A stretch of 64,000 nucleotides of DNA, taken from the NCBI GenBank assembly GCA_963682175.1, contig OY821779.1:3918501-3982500 (forward strand). Direction: 5' to 3'. The translations under genes and the position numbers were made by a program. Below, piece after piece: positions 1 to 13,494 of the stretch (position 1 is its first letter; every line of letters begins with the position of its first letter). The stretch is from Triglochin maritima (lineage: Eukaryota; Streptophyta; Magnoliopsida; Alismatales; Juncaginaceae). A model generated the notes under the pieces. The model saw only the letters and a program-made list of their open reading frames with translations, was not told where the DNA came from and ran no database searches.

Positions 1-2032
1 GTGGTTAAGATGTGAATAATGTTGAAAAGAGAAAAAAATAGGTTGAAGATATAAAAAATTGATGTGGATGAAAAAGAAAATTGATGTGGAAGGGATGAAA
101 AATTTATGACCAGGTTGACCATGCATGATTACGGATGATCTAATAAAGTTAATTTTTTCCAAATCTCCAAACAGAACTTTTCTTCTTGAGAATCCGGATA
201 ATCAACCCAACTCATTCCAAAGTGGGGGCGGTGGTGCCAACAAATACAAGGAATCACGTCAATTGCATCCTAATCCAAGAGCTGCAAGTAGGAAGAATAT
301 AACAGTGATAAAAGACGCATTAGGAGTTGAACATTCTTTTTGCAAGTGTCCTTGTTGATTATCATCGTATTCGTTTTGCTTTAGATTTGTTTGAATAACT
401 TTGGTTTCGGATTCCAATTTATAAAGATAGATTTATGGCATGACTCATAAATTGTGTATTGTTAGATAATAAAGTCATGGGACTTATCCAGTCGATGCAA
501 CACAAGTGGTAGGACTTAAGTTCGAAAAATGTGACGTTGTGTCAACAGTGTGAACCATTTCTAATTTAGAGGCATAATCTATCTATTTAAAATTGATGTG
601 GGATTAAAAATTTACGTGTTTGAAAGAAAAAAACGTGTAACTTCTACTTCATAAAAATATTCAATAGAATATGTGAATTTTTTGTAATTCAAAATGACAT
701 TTTAATGCTTATATAACAAATCACAAGCTGGTAAAAATATCCGAATAACCAAAAATATCACCAAAAAATCAATTGGAAGTTCCAAGATGATAGGGTTTGT
801 TTACCTACGTTATTTATTTATTTATTTTAAGAAAAATATGTCACGTATGTTAAGTCAAGCATCATGACTAAGAGGAATTAAATTTGATTAGACACGACCT
901 ATCCGCTGAACAACGAAAGTCCCTGATTAAACATGCATCCCGCAAAAACAATATTAATCTGAGGCTACACACAGGATTCTAAGCAAGCCTGCACACGTAC
1001 TCCTATATCACAGAATCCAACCACCATTTCTCCCAACCATTAAACTAACCCTCTACTTGTCATTAATGCTCATATCGAATCTAACGATATCATTAAAACC
1101 AAACACTTCTTTCAAATAAAAAAATGTTTTTTTAAAAGTATTGATATAATAATAGCAGGATGGGTTAGCACACCGGAGCATCTCAACAGCACTGCTGTCC
1201 ACCTCAATAGGCGGGCCCTGCTTCTGTCACCTGTCAGCATGTGTGACTCTGCTCAAATAGACTGCACATACATGTTACATACTACTTGTTTAACTTTTAT
1301 TTTAAATTATTCAAAATTTTACCAGAATCAACGTCTTTTTTTTATCGTTAATGGACATAAAAGTAATACAACTATTTGCTTTCATACTACACCACAATAA
1401 TTAATAAATCACTAAGAAGTAAGAACTAAGAACCCTGGAACATACCAAAAATCATCAGTTTACCACTAAAAGCATGACACAGACAACAAGTTAAACAAAC
1501 AAACACTTCAATCAGTTCCAAGACATTACATAAAAAACACATTATGAGCTCAGAACTTCATTAACAATCTAAACTCCTTGCTAACGAAAAGCACTTTACC
1601 TTTGCCCTACTCATCCCTTTCAGAACCCAATCCATCATTCTCTAAGTTTTGAGGTGGAGGTTTGGGATCTGTGGCTCACCATTAGCATCACCCACCAAAC
1701 CCACAACACTCTAGAGGTATATCTCCTCCCCATCACTGTCTTCTTTATGTTCTCTGGCCCATCACAGAGCTGTTTTTGCTGCAGAAACAAACCCACCCAC
1801 CTCCTCACCTTTCTTTTTGATAAAAAACAATCTTTTTTAGCATAAGCTGCTTTTGACTTGAGGTTTTTATGATTTCAAGTTTGGGTTTTTGTAGGTTGGA
1901 AGTGAAAAAGGTGTGGTTTTTGAGTTCCCCCAAAGTGTTTTTGCAGAAAGGTGGAGTCTTTTTCCTGGGTATGTTGTGGTTTTGATTGGGGAGTAGTGGA
2001 AAGGCTTGTTTTTGTTTGTTTGGATTGAGGAG
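1..2032. other. Intergenic, upstream of the GH17 gene
   Basis: AT-rich sequence with many stops in all frames and no coding region I can support. The last 300 bases become T-, G- and TC-rich and probably hold the promoter and 5' leader of the glucanase gene that starts at 2033. No transposon ends were recognised here. Confidence 0.5.
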
Positions 2033-5000
2033 ATGGGTGTGAAGGGAGGAAGTATGGGGTTGAGATTGGTTGGGATGGGAGTGGTGGTTTGTTGGTTGTG
2101 TTTGTTTGCGCCGGCGAGCGGAGTCGGTGCGAATTGGGGGACGCAGACGAGCCACCCATTGTCGCCGAATTCGATAGTTCAGATGCTCAAGGACAGTGGG
2201 TTTCAGAAGGTGAAGCTTTTCGATGCGGATTATGGGATTCTGAATGCCCTGAAGAAGAGTGGGTTTGAAGTCATGGTTGGTATTCCGAATGACATGCTGC
2301 TTACACTTGCGACGAGCGCGAAGGCGGCTCAAGACTGGGTTTCTAAGAACGTTTCCACCCATGTCAATGACGGTGTCAACATCAAGTAATCTTGTTAACC
2401 ATCTTCTGTGTCTATCCTATTTAATGAGATGTTTTCTCAATAAATGTCTTTGAGCATAATTGTTAGAGAAATAGTCACACGTAAGTTAAAACGAGGACTT
2501 TCTCATGGATTATAAGTTGTAGAATCCCTTAACTCATGATTAATTGATTTTGAGTTGGATACTCACACTTCAAAATCAAGTCAGTGAGATTTTCTTACAT
2601 TGAAATTGTTATTTTCTGATTCAATATGGTATCAGAGTCTGAAAGACCCAACGACCGACTTGACACATCCACCATTGTTGTCAACGCGTAGACACGGAGG
2701 AAAAAAATAATTCTGGTTCACACGTGTGTGGGAGTGTTAGAGAATAATCCAACATCGGTTAAAATGAGGATTTCCTCGTGAGTTATAAGTTGTGGGATTT
2801 CTCCACTTATAATCAATTGATTTTGAGTTGGATACCCACACTTCAATAATAATAGTGCTTTTCGTTGGAGGAAAATGCATTCGCGATCAATGGAAGGTTA
2901 ATGTTGTATGGCGTTTTCCCTGCACGATCATATGGTTACATCTAATTAGCGGGCTTGTCTACATTTCATTTGAATTTGTAAGAGGAACTAGGGGGTTGGT
3001 TCTCTTTCCATTTGGATTTGTATACTTGTAAGTGGATTTAGCTACTTGATGCACTGCAATGGAATTGGCACATACCAGTACCTTGTCTCTAGTGCTGCAT
3101 ATAGGTCAAATGCCTTGAATTTATGATGTTGAAGTGAAGTCCCATTGTGGTAAACTCTGGACTTCCTAGCAACGACAACTACACTTTAGTCAAAGTCATA
3201 TAGCAGTATAGTGTACCATTTATTGCAAAAAAAGGATGATTATGACCTTTTAGATTAGATAATTCATGATCTTGACTTTAACTTTCTTAGGACGTGATCA
3301 TGTGGTTGATTTGGAAAGATTCATCTATTCATGTAAACAAAACTTTTAAGAAATGGAACTCAAATATTGATGGTTGCTGCTAAATTCAGTTTATGTTGGA
3401 TAATGAGAGAATCTAGTTTCGTCGTGTTTTTTGAACCCATTTCACCATGATTGTTGGAGTAATAGTGGTTGGAATCACCCCAAGCATGGTTTTTAAGCCA
3501 TGTAACTCAAATTTCAGATATTGCTGCAAACCAATTCTCACAATTTATTATGATTTTTTCTTCTTTTCTCTTCATTCCCCAACAGAGAATAATTATGAGG
3601 TTTACCTTCTTTGTTTTCCTTGGGGTTTTTTTACCCATACCCACTTTCCTCCACATTGATTTATTTAAACAATAGAGATTCTTTTTTCATCCTCATCAAA
3701 AAGCTTAAAATTGCATTGCAACTTTTACTTGGATAAGCTTTCAAGTCCCATGTTATTTTATTGGTAGTATGACTGGTGGTCCGTGGATGTTTAGTTCTTT
3801 ATTGATCAAAAACCTGTTGTGTAATGTGTGGACCTACTCCTAGAGAATGTTCCAGTTATTTTCTAAGAAGCACCTTATATTTAATCAATTGTTTTTATAC
3901 GAGCTCAGTGTTGATGATTTTGTCCATTCAAGCAGTTTGTCAAGAAACATAAATTGAAGATGTGAACCAATGGTTGTAGTGGTTTCACACCTAACCTAAT
4001 GGATCCTATATCTCTCAACTGATTGTTTGTGTTTACATGTATCCACAAGCTGGATGACAAATTAATAAGTCACCACAATTTTAAAAAATTAAGCCACAAA
4101 CCACTAATTTTGCTTAAAAACTGCATCAAGTCACATTTGACACCGGACAAGGTTTTTTAAACTTGGAATCTAGTTTTTGAATAGTTACACTTACACATGC
4201 TCAATAAGAGTAAAAAAGGATAACCACGTTTGAAACAAAAAAAGTGGGTACGAAATTATGGATTAAGCTTGCTTTTTAGAAAAGAAAACAAGGAAAAATT
4301 AGATAAAAGACATCAGAATTATGACATCTTTATGGTTATGAATCCATCAGTCTACTGAAGAAGTTTACAAAGACATGCTCTTTAAATATTAAAAAGCTAG
4401 GAGTGTAAGATCACTTGTTTCTTCCAAACTTTCTGAATATTTAAACAACGGAAAAATTATCTTTTCATTCTTCAGTACAACTCTCTTTTTCCTACTTGAT
4501 TTTTTTTAGTAATGTATGGAAAACCGGTAGAAGTTCCATTAGCAACACATATGTTGGCTTCTAGATGTGAAAGAACCGTCAATTTTTGGACATGATTTAG
4601 AAATGGTAATAGAATTAACTCTCTGCAATTGCAGAAACCAACTACAGAAATGAGTGGGTATTATTCATATCGTTGTCATGCATCCCATGGGTGAGGACAT
4701 CTAGTATTTCGATAACATGCACCATATTGGCACATTCACCTAGCAACACTGATAGAGTGAAGTGTAAGAGGATTTTTAAGAGCATGTTCATATAATTGTA
4801 TCATTCAGGATTTCTAGAAGTGTCATATGGCAGGACAGTGTTATAGATGGGTTCATCACAGTGGAAATTGCCTTTCTTACACTTAGAAATATGCATTGGT
4901 ATACGCAAGTAGAAATGAAAACTTCGACCTAATGATTTGTCAATTGTCACTAACATACTATTTTATTATAGCACATCTTGTAAAAAAAAAGAAGAAACTT

Positions 5001-6410
5001 AATCTCCACTGCAGTATTCATGTAATTCACTGACTCCATATATTGTTGAACCATATGTTGTACCATTTCAAGCACAAACCTTTGTGGTGGAACATTGAGT
5101 AAGAGGGTAAAGGGGACTATTTCAAATCCTGTATAGATTCATATATTAACTTTTACCTTGGATTTCAAGGATACTTATTGCATCTAAAAGTTTATCACTT
5201 CCCACACTTGTAGGAATTTTCATGTTCTTGGTTTAGTATTTGCTACTAATCTTTTTTCTACTCACTTTGTCCCCTTCTGTACAGGTATGTTGCCGTTGGA
5301 AATGAACCTTTCCTGAAAACATACAATGGAAGCTTCTTGAACACAACCTTCCCTGCCCTACAAAACATCCAGGGTGCCCTTGTCAAAGCAGGACTCAGTA
5401 AGCAGGTCAAAATCACCACCCCCTTCAATGCTGCTGTCTACGAGTCATCAACATCTTCTCCTTCTACTGGTGACTTTCGTTCTGACATACGCAATCTCAT
5501 GATTGCGATTGTCAAATTCATAAGTGACAATGGAGGCAGCTTCACAGTGAATATCTACCCTTTTATTAGTCTATACAATGATCCCAACTTCCCAATAGAA
5601 TTTGCCTTCTTCGGGGGTACTTCAAGTCCAATTGTTGATGGCTCGGCCCAATATACTAATGTCTTTGATGCAAACCACGATACTCTAGTATGGGCTTTGC
5701 AGAAGAATGGTTTTGGAAATCTCCCCATCATAATCGGTGAAATAGGATGGCCGACAGATGGTGATATGAACGCTAATCCTGTAAATGCTCAAAAGTTTAA
5801 CCAAGGAGTTGTCTCTCATATCTTGAGTGGAAAAGGCACACCTATGAGGCCCGGGCCTGTCGATGTCTACTTGTTCAGTTTAATCGATGAAGACGAGAAG
5901 AGCATTCAGCCCGGCAATTTTGAAAGACACTGGGGAATTTATAACTATGATGGTACGCCCAAGTATGAGCTTGCACTTAAACCCCAAGCTCCGAACACAG
6001 CTTCACTAGTTCGTGTTAAGAATGTCCAATACTTGGACAAGAAGTGGTGTGTGCTGAAGCCCTCGGCAAAGCTCAACGATCCTCAAGTCGGACCTAGCGT
6101 GAGCTATGCATGTGCCAATGCTGACTGCACAAGCCTTGGTTATAAGACCTCGTGCGGGAGTTTGGACGCTCGAGGCAATCTCTCGTATGCATTTAACAGC
6201 TACTATCAGAAGAATGACCAGGATGATGTTGCTTGCAAGTTCCCAGGCCTCTCAATGATAACCACCACGGACCCTTCCACTGGAACATGCAAGTATGAAA
6301 TCATGGTTGACACAGATTCCAGAGCAACCTGGAACAAGATGGGTTATGGTAATGGAATGATTACGTTGATTATATATGTATTTCTTCCATGCATCTTGAC
6401 ATTTCTGTGA
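2033..6410 (+). CDS. GPI-anchored glucan endo-1,3-beta-glucosidase (GH17 + X8/CBM43)
   Basis: Two exons, 2033-2385 and 5285-6410, joined by a 2,899-bp GT-AG intron; 492 aa. ATG 2033 is chosen because the frame upstream has only a TTG and a hydrophobic signal peptide (residues about 9-30) follows. The GH17 catalytic domain fills residues 33 to about 350. Its acid/base glutamate lies in VAVGNEPF (E125, right after the splice junction) and its nucleophile in [12 protein letters not shown] (E270). A Cys-rich X8 domain follows at about 367-457 (WCVLKP and spaced Cys residues). The last 20 residues are hydrophobic, as in a GPI-attachment signal. The family hydrolyses or remodels callose at the cell surface and plasmodesmata; this gene resembles Arabidopsis At4g31140/At5g58090. 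Substrate and site are inferred from the family. Confidence 0.95.
2461..2848 (+). mobile_element. TRIM retrotransposon in the glucanase intron
   Basis: Two direct repeats of TRIM style: 2461-2626 and 2735-2848, both starting TGTTAGAGAA and sharing a block that ends in GAGTTGGATA and CACACTTCA. The left repeat is followed at once by TGGTATCAGAGTC, the usual primer-binding site for initiator tRNA-Met. A purine-rich GTGTGTGGGAG precedes the right repeat. ATAAT flanks the element at 2456-2460 and 2849-2853, a 5-bp target-site duplication. There is no coding capacity. The right repeat is about 50 bp shorter, consistent with a deletion between two TTCA copies. Confidence 0.8.
2854..5284 (+). other. 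Remainder of glucanase intron 1
   Basis: AT-rich, no open frame that looks coding, and no further element recognised. It ends in a pyrimidine-rich tract and the acceptor TGTACAG at 5284. Confidence 0.6.
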
Positions 6411-6957
6411 TTTCTCATTGCTCTTAGAATAGTTGTCACAATAGTTTTGCTACTATTGGTGGAGTGCCATTGTTTGAAGTGCAAACTAGATGAACTGGTC
6501 TTGTGGTGTACTGATGTAACACTTCACTTTTAAGTTATTTGAGTAATTTATGGTGAGGCCCATTGACTTGTCTGTATGCCATATGGTCGGGATATATCAA
6601 CTCCTTTTTCATGCAGGGTGAAGTACTGACGTGTGCTCTTGGAATATTGATACGTAGGAATTGGCACTCTTTTTCTTGCAAAAATTAAAAATTTGATGCT
6701 ATCCATCCACCGCATACATTTTGCATATCGTCCATGTTTGCTATAATATAACATTATTGCGAACTTGGGACAATAACCAGAATTAAAATGGAATCACAAA
6801 ATTTGCTTCCATTACTCAATTAATCAACGCAATGGTTGCAAGAGTTGAGCTACAGCATTACAAAGTTGATTTTGAGCAACAAGTCTTTGTCCACAATGAT
6901 GAAAGAAGAGGATAGCAAAAAGAACTAAACGGCACGTAAGTGAAGAAAGGAGCAGAG
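6411..6957. other. Shared 3' region between convergent genes
   Basis: Holds the 3' UTR of the glucanase gene reading right and that of the uS17 gene reading left. No coding sequence or repeat was recognised. Confidence 0.5.
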
Positions 6958-9038
6958 TTAAGCCTTTCCAGCTGATTCATCAACAATCGTGGCTGAATGT
7001 GAATCTCCGACCGCAGGAGGTGTATAGATCTTTGCTCTCTTAAGAATGTCAGCAACTATCCACCGCTTCCTTTTGCTCAATGGCCTTGATGGATCCAATT
7101 TCACCTGCAATGCAGCAAAGCAGGTAAGATCATGTTCAAACTTCAAACAAGCTCCAAAAATGATCAAAACTTAGGACTTCAATTGCGTAACGATGAAAAG
7201 CCTGGTAATGCATAGCAACATTTGTTACAACTTCTGGAAATTGAATCGAATAAATTGCATTTATATGTGAGGTTGCATCCCCAAATGTTAGCATAGAAGT
7301 AATACATCCGATGGAGAAAAAAGCATACAACCAAATCGGTAGTACTTTTCTTTGGAGATGGTTTATCAAGGCATCGTAAAAATATACATAAATGTGCTTG
7401 TATAGACAGTATATCAGAATCGATAGTCCATTATCCCAGCAAAGAAATCTTGAATATTAGCACAACCTTGGACAGAACTTTTAAGAGCATTTAAATGTAC
7501 AGTTCTAGTTGCAGAAACAAAGATAAATAACGTACCTCCCCTAGAGTCAAGCATGAATCTCAGAATACAGCATAAAAGTGGTTGTCTGCAGTGGTGGTAA
7601 AGTTCACAAGAGAATATTGGAGTTTTAGAATGTGGGAAGGGAGGCCTGATGGTGTTCCTTTAACCTCAATTCTTCAAACATAGCCATCTCACTCGAATGG
7701 GTTATCATGTTATCCAAAGATAAATCTGGAAGCCTCATTAACATGCACTAACAACTTGGTACCTTGCAGGCAGCATGATGTCTCCCCAGAATAAGGTTTT
7801 ACTATGACTATGTTGAAGCTTGTTTTCTATGACCTATATTACTGTATTACATGATCGTGTATTCAAAAACTACCCAGACACACTATGTCCAACAACATCG
7901 CTATCTACATCTTGCAATTTGGTCGACAACTTTCTTTACTCCATTCTCCAGGTAAGACTGCCCGGCATCAAGCCTTAAGTTCATCCGCCTGGGGCATTTT
8001 TAATATGGAATCACTACGTAAGAACGTGGTACTAGCAAAGCAAATCAAAACAGCCAAATTTCCGACGAATGCACGACCTATACGTTTCACACAAACCAAT
8101 ACTTAAAACTACAAACAAAATTTCATGTTCATGTAATCTCACATAAGTAACAAATGTTAGCTATTTCAAAGGTCACATTCAGTTAGACAACAATAACGAC
8201 AACAACAAGATGGTGAAATCGCCATCTTTACACCTTCATATAAACACACCAGTGAGCTAAATCAACCCATTACGGGTGTGATTCGTTTGCACGGAGACCT
8301 CAAGGAAGTGAGATTTAGACCATTATAATGACCTACTAGCAACTAGTTACAAAATCCAAGAATTGGATTCCCATAACTTAACCAGATTGCATTCGCAAGG
8401 AGCTCTTCCACTTTCAGTCCAAAACCAGAGGTAGCCAAGCTTTCCTCTCGTTTCAACCTAGGATGTGATTGGTTTGCAGTAACTCAACTTAGAAGTGTGA
8501 ATGATTTTTTGGCAATTGGTTTCCAGAAAACTTAAAATAATTCTGGGAACTGAATGTGAGTTCCAAATCCTTATAAAATTGCAATGTGAATGACCTTTCT
8601 CACTTCCACTCTAAATTCTAAGTAAGTCATGAAATTGAGTTCTGAATTTTCCAACACTTCGTGCAAACCAATCAGACCGTAAACCTACACTGGTACCAAT
8701 TACTCGGAATCCAAAATTTCTCATTCAAACATAAATTCCTGCAAACCGACAGAAAAAATCAAATCACCCGAACAGCAAATCCCATTATAAATTTCTTCGT
8801 TAACGAACATTTTTTTACCGATCAAACACCAAAAAAGACCAGAGATCAAACCGATTGGAGGTCTGACCTTGTCGCCGATGTTGCAGGTGTTGTCCTCGTC
8901 GTGCGCCATGTACTTGGTGGTCCTCTTGACGTAGCGGTTGTAGAGCTGGTTGAGGTAGAGGCGGTCCACCGCCACCACCACCGACTTCTGCATCTTGTTC
9001 GACACCACAGTCCCCACCACCGCCTTCATCCCTCCCAT
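6958..9038 (-). CDS. RPS17: Ribosomal protein uS17, bacterial type, mitochondrial
   Basis: Two exons on the minus strand, 9038-8868 and 7104-6958, with a phase-0 GT-AG intron of 1,763 bp; 105 aa. The protein has the full uS17 fold: [19 protein letters not shown] at the start, then [22 protein letters not shown] and [13 protein letters not shown]. It closely resembles the Arabidopsis mitochondrial S17 homologue (At1g49400). uS17 binds 16S-type rRNA early in small-subunit assembly. ATG 9038 is preferred; ATG 9029 (MKAVV) is equally possible and matches the start I recall for relatives. No cleavable presequence is evident, which is common for this protein. Confidence 0.93.
8462..8679. repeat. 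Probable small MITE in the uS17 intron
   Basis: TGATTGGTTTGCA at about 8466 and its reverse complement TGCAAACCAATCA at 8662-8674 bound an AT-rich, non-coding stretch. A related TGTGATTCGTTTGCACG lies near 8278. The pattern fits a small non-autonomous DNA transposon, perhaps hAT-like. No target-site duplication was confirmed. Confidence 0.4.
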
Positions 9039-9611
9039 CTCCGGTTGGGGTTTTGTTAGGGTTTTCCAAAGCACACCTTCTGTTTTGGTTCCAATGGAGT
9101 TAGACCGTCGGGCTTTGGGGATTTCCAAGGGTGGGTTTGGTAATTTGTCATTGTTTTACTGGAGAATTACGGAAGAGCCCCGGAGGTGGATGTGGATTTA
9201 CCAATAACAGTAATAACACGGTTGTCTCTTGACTGTTTTTTTATGAGAAATTAAAGAATGAAAGAGTTAAGCGGAGTCCAACTTGACACGTTTAACGATG
9301 ATTTTGAAGTAAACATTTAAATTGATTGTTAATTAGATACGGAACATTTAATTAATCTGCCTTGTAAATGAATTACATGCTTAAATTTGTCTTTTTACTC
9401 ACTCCAACGAACACAACCGTATGCTCGTACTTGTCCATTTACACGCTCACATTCTATATCTTGTCTCATGAAAACATTATAATTACGAGTAAAAAGTTAA
9501 AAAAATATCTTGTGACAACCTCAAGTCTATCAACTGAAGCACTTTAGTCTCCCGGTGTGTAGTGCAGTTTGTTGAGGGAGTGAAATTATATTAAAAATAT
9601 TTTATAAAATA
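9039..9611. other. Promoter side of the uS17 gene
   Basis: AT-rich intergenic DNA between the uS17 start and the left LTR of the old Copia element. No gene seen. Confidence 0.45.
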
Positions 9612-9817
9612 TGTATTAGGAAGAGTGATCAAGTATGTGAGTTGTTGAGAAGAGTTTGTTGTAACTCAGTACACGTGTTGTGTGATGATTGCTGAAATGA
9701 GTCTAGTCTGTTGAGTTTGTTAGAGAAGTTGTGATTCTCTCATCTTCACGTCTTGTAAAGTACTATATATTATGAATCACCAACAGAGGAAACTCTTATT
9801 TAGAGTGATTCTTCGCA
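9612..9817 (+). repeat. 5' LTR of the decayed Copia element
   Basis: Begins TGTATTAGG and ends CTTCGCA next to the primer-binding site at 9818. It aligns along its length with about 12919-13134. Confidence 0.7.
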
Positions 9818-12800
9818 TGATATCAGAGCCTTGAAGAAATTATAGAGCGAAGGAAGAAGCTCAAAGCTTCAAGCTCAGACCTCGTCGTCAATGACAGCAC
9901 AATCTGGCGAACAACCTTCGATCTTGACCTTTTCTGCGGGGATCTCTTTGCCTCCTTATCCCGTGAGTCTAAACGTCTCAAATTTCGTCACTATTAGGTT
10001 AACTTCAACTAATTATCTCCTTTTGGAAACACTGATTCTAGGTATGATTGAGTCCCAATGATTTGGGGGTTTCTTGGATGAGATGATTGTTGAGTCGGAA
10101 AAGACGGTTATGGTCTCAGATTCAAACCCCAATGCATTGGAAAGGGTCGGAAATCCAATTTACTCGTCGTGGAAGCGATCTAATAGCCTTCTCAAATCTT
10201 GGATCATCAACACCTTATCGGAGGAGGTGTTAAGCCTGATGTGCGCTTGAGGACGACAACAGATGTTTGACGAGCTATGAAGCAACCTTTCGCAAGAGGA
10301 TCTGAAGAAATAGAGTTTGCTCTTTTACAACAACTACAGTTCATGAAAAATGATGGCTCTTCATCTTTGTTGAGTTCTTGATGAAATTCAAGAATTGTTG
10401 GGATCAATTGGCTGCAATAGGAAGTCCAGTGCGTGATCAGAACAAAGTCTACTACTTGTTGAATGGATTAGGGGGAAAATGAGTCTTTCACAACTGTTGC
10501 TCTTAAAGCTGATCTGCCAACCTTTTCAAAGATTGTTCCTATGCTGGAGAGCTATGAACATAGAGCTCATCAATATGAGACAAATGTTCATATAAGTATG
10601 ACTCTTATGGTTCTGAAACAAGGGAAGTTTGGTCAGAACAACATAAATAACAAAAAAGTTCAAGAATAGAGATAACTCCAATTTCTCCTCCAAAGGAAGG
10701 GGTTTCCAAGCTACTGGACACAAGTCAAGAGTGATAGCTCAGAGAAGGATAAAAATAATGAGAAGAGTAACAGAAACAAAATTGTTTGTTAAATTTGCTA
10801 AAACAGGTCATAGAGCGCTTAAAGGACAAGTTAAAGTGAGTAGGTGGATTTATACTTTAGCTCAGTGCACTGCTTGCAGAATGGGTAAAGCTCATAAGCT
10901 ACCCTTCTTTTCCTCTTCTTCTATTGTTTCTTCTTTGTTCGATAAAGTACATTGTGATGTCTGGGTCCATTCCTTGTGATTTCTCATCAATAATATAGGT
11001 ATTATGTTGGTTTTGTTGATGAGTATTCAAAGCATGTATGGTTGTTTCTTATGAAAAATAGATCTTAATTTTTTGATTGCTTCATTCTCTTTCAAAAATA
11101 GATCCAGTATCAACATATTTGATTCACAGTCTCAGTCTACTACTGTCACTCCTGCATTAACAGTAGAACCACAACCATCTACATCTGCACAACCAGATCC
11201 TCGTGTTTGCACCTGTATCTCCACTTTCAACAAGTGGTCATGATGTGTTTGCTTCACCTACCCATGCACCTTCCTCTAGCAATTTGTCATCTCATCCTAT
11301 TGCGGTTACTCATCAGTTGTTCATGCAGCCTTGTCATTCTATGACAACAAGATTCAAAGCTGGCTTTGTGAAGCTTAATCCCAAGTACCAGAGTCTTCTT
11401 CCTCACATTCCTCAAGAACCAAGTTCTGTTAAATCTGCTCTTCAAGATCCAGCTTGGTTATCTGCTATGTAGGAGGAGCTTGCTACTTTGCACTCCAACA
11501 AAACCTTATCATTGGTACCTAGAGAGAAGCATATGAATGTAATTGGGTCAAAGTGGGGTTATAAGACTAAACTTAATGCTTCTAGGGGACTTGCACGACT
11601 AAAGGCACGTCTAGTTGCTAAGACTTACAACCAACAAGAACGGGTGGACTTTGTGAAGATTTTTCCTCCTATGGTGAAGCCTACAAACATTAGAATGGTA
11701 CTTGCTGTAGCAATGATTAAAGGTTGGGATATTTTCCAATTGGATGTGAAAATGCATTCCTCATGATGAGTAAAATGAGGTGGTGTATATGGCACAACCT
11801 CCACGCTTCAAAGATGCTCAGTTTCCTAATCATGTTTGTCAATTGCATAAAGCCATCTATGGGCTTAAGCAAGCTTCGTGGGGGTCGTATGACAAATTTA
11901 GCTCTTTCTTGCTTGAAAATGACTTCTCTAGTAGTATTTCTGATCCCTCAATGTTCATTTTGAAAACTCCATCAACTACACTTATCTTGTTACTCTATGT
12001 AGATGACATCATATTGACAGGAAGCTCATCAAAGGTGATTGAAAAGTGTTTTGTTGAACATTTGGGGCATTATTTTGCAATGAAGGACTTGGGCTTTCTT
12101 CACCACTTCTTGGGGATTGAGGTTCACAGGTATGCTGATGGTTTGTTCTTGTCTCAACAAAGATATGTTTATCACATTTTGAAGGTAGAAATGACCAGTG
12201 CAAGATTTCTAGTTACTCCAATAGATGCCAAAGGTCGAAGAGATGAAGGAGCAGAACCTTATCCTGATCCTACATTCTATTGAATGATAGTAAGGTCATT
12301 ACAATACCTCACAATCACACAGCTAGACATTGCTTATGCTGTAAATTTTGTCTGCCAAAGCATGCAGTCCCCAACAAGGACTCACTTCAAACCAGTGAAA
12401 CGTATTCTTCGTTATTTGAATGACACCCTTAATAATGATCTTTTTATTAGATATGCTTCTACTTTGGATTTCTATGCCTTCTCTGATTCAGATAGGGTAT
12501 ATTCATTTTCTTGGGTGCCAATTGTGTTGCTTGGTCTGCTAATAAGCAACCCACAATTTCCACTTCAAGTTTAGATGCAAAATATGATGCCATGTTCTCA
12601 GCTGCAGCAGAGCTCTCTTGGCTTTCAGTTCTTGCTCAAAGATGTTGGTGTTTTCTTGAAGCATCCACCCACTTTATTATGTGACAACCAAAGTTTTCTT
12701 TTTTGACAATTAATCCCGTATTTTACAAGAGATTCAAGCATATTGAGATGCATTACCACAATGTAGAAGAGAAAGTGGCATCACGAAGGTTGCTCATAAT

Positions 12801-12918
12801 TCACAAAGTATGTTTCTTCTTAAGAACAAGTCGCATACTTGTTTACTAAACCTCTTCTTAAAGCACTGTTTAGAAGTTTATGCTCCAAACTTGGCCTTCT
12901 TAGTAAGCCAAGCTTATA

Positions 12919-13134
12919 GATATTGGAAGAGTGATTAAGTAGGTGAGTTGTTGAGATTAGTTTGTTGTAACTCAGTACACTTGTCGTGTATTGATTGACA
13001 GAGTAGATCCAGTCTGTTCAGTTTGTTAGAGGAGTAGTGATTTTCCCATCACTTCTTGTAAAACACTATATATTATAAATCAATTCCTTTAGATCATTTT
13101 GAGGAGATTATTATTTAGACTGTGATTCTCTACA
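12919..13134 (+). repeat. 3' LTR of the decayed Copia element
   Basis: Diverged copy of the left LTR. Its outer end is about 360 bp upstream of the CemA-like start codon, so it may lie in that gene's promoter region. The exact ends are uncertain and no target-site duplication was found. Confidence 0.65.
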
Positions 13135-13494
13135 ATTCACACCTATTGGTCTTGTGATTGAAACCCCAGCGGGCACAGAAAATGCATTTCGAAGTGTTAT
13201 TAGGCCACCAACTTTAAAGGGTCAAGGGTATTTCCGTAACTTCAGATGAAGCACGAAAGGTATTCCGTTTGTGTTCGTAGTCTCTATCTCCTTCCTCCAA
13301 ACCGTTATCTTCTCTCCCTCTCTCTAATTCCCAACTCCAAATCCCGGACAATGTCATTCTTCTGACCTCCGACGCGGCATATTACGCCTCGAGATTCCTC
13401 TCCCGATGACGACGACGGCGACGACAACAAGCTGACCTTCCGAGTCCGGAATCCACACGAAAGATGCTGAGAAGCTCCTCCTCTCCTGTTTTTG

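Larger units (their letters stand above)
9612..13134 (+). mobile_element. Decayed Ty1/Copia retrotransposon
   Basis: About 3.5 kb. LTR-like repeats lie at 9612-9817 and about 12919-13134; they share AGTTGTTGAGA, TTTGTTGTAACTCAGTACAC and the block around ACTATATATTAT, with many differences. TGATATCAGAGCC follows the left LTR as a mutated primer-binding site. Between them are remnants reading right: gag-like sequence (about 9890-10730), a piece resembling the GAG-pre-integrase region (CTACRMGKAHKLPF, 10790-10980), reverse transcriptase with YVDDIILTG (11400-12280) and RNase H fragments (12284-12770). Stops and frameshifts break every domain and most of the integrase is missing. It is dead and much older than the element at 33.5 kb. 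Confidence 0.88.

Noticed and set aside
1805..2362. Minus-strand open frame opposite glucanase exon 1
   Set aside because: Shadow of the true exon; composition follows the antisense of a GH17 coding region.
7136..8106. Small open frames in the uS17 intron
   Set aside because: Short and without homology; they lie in a clearly spliced intron.
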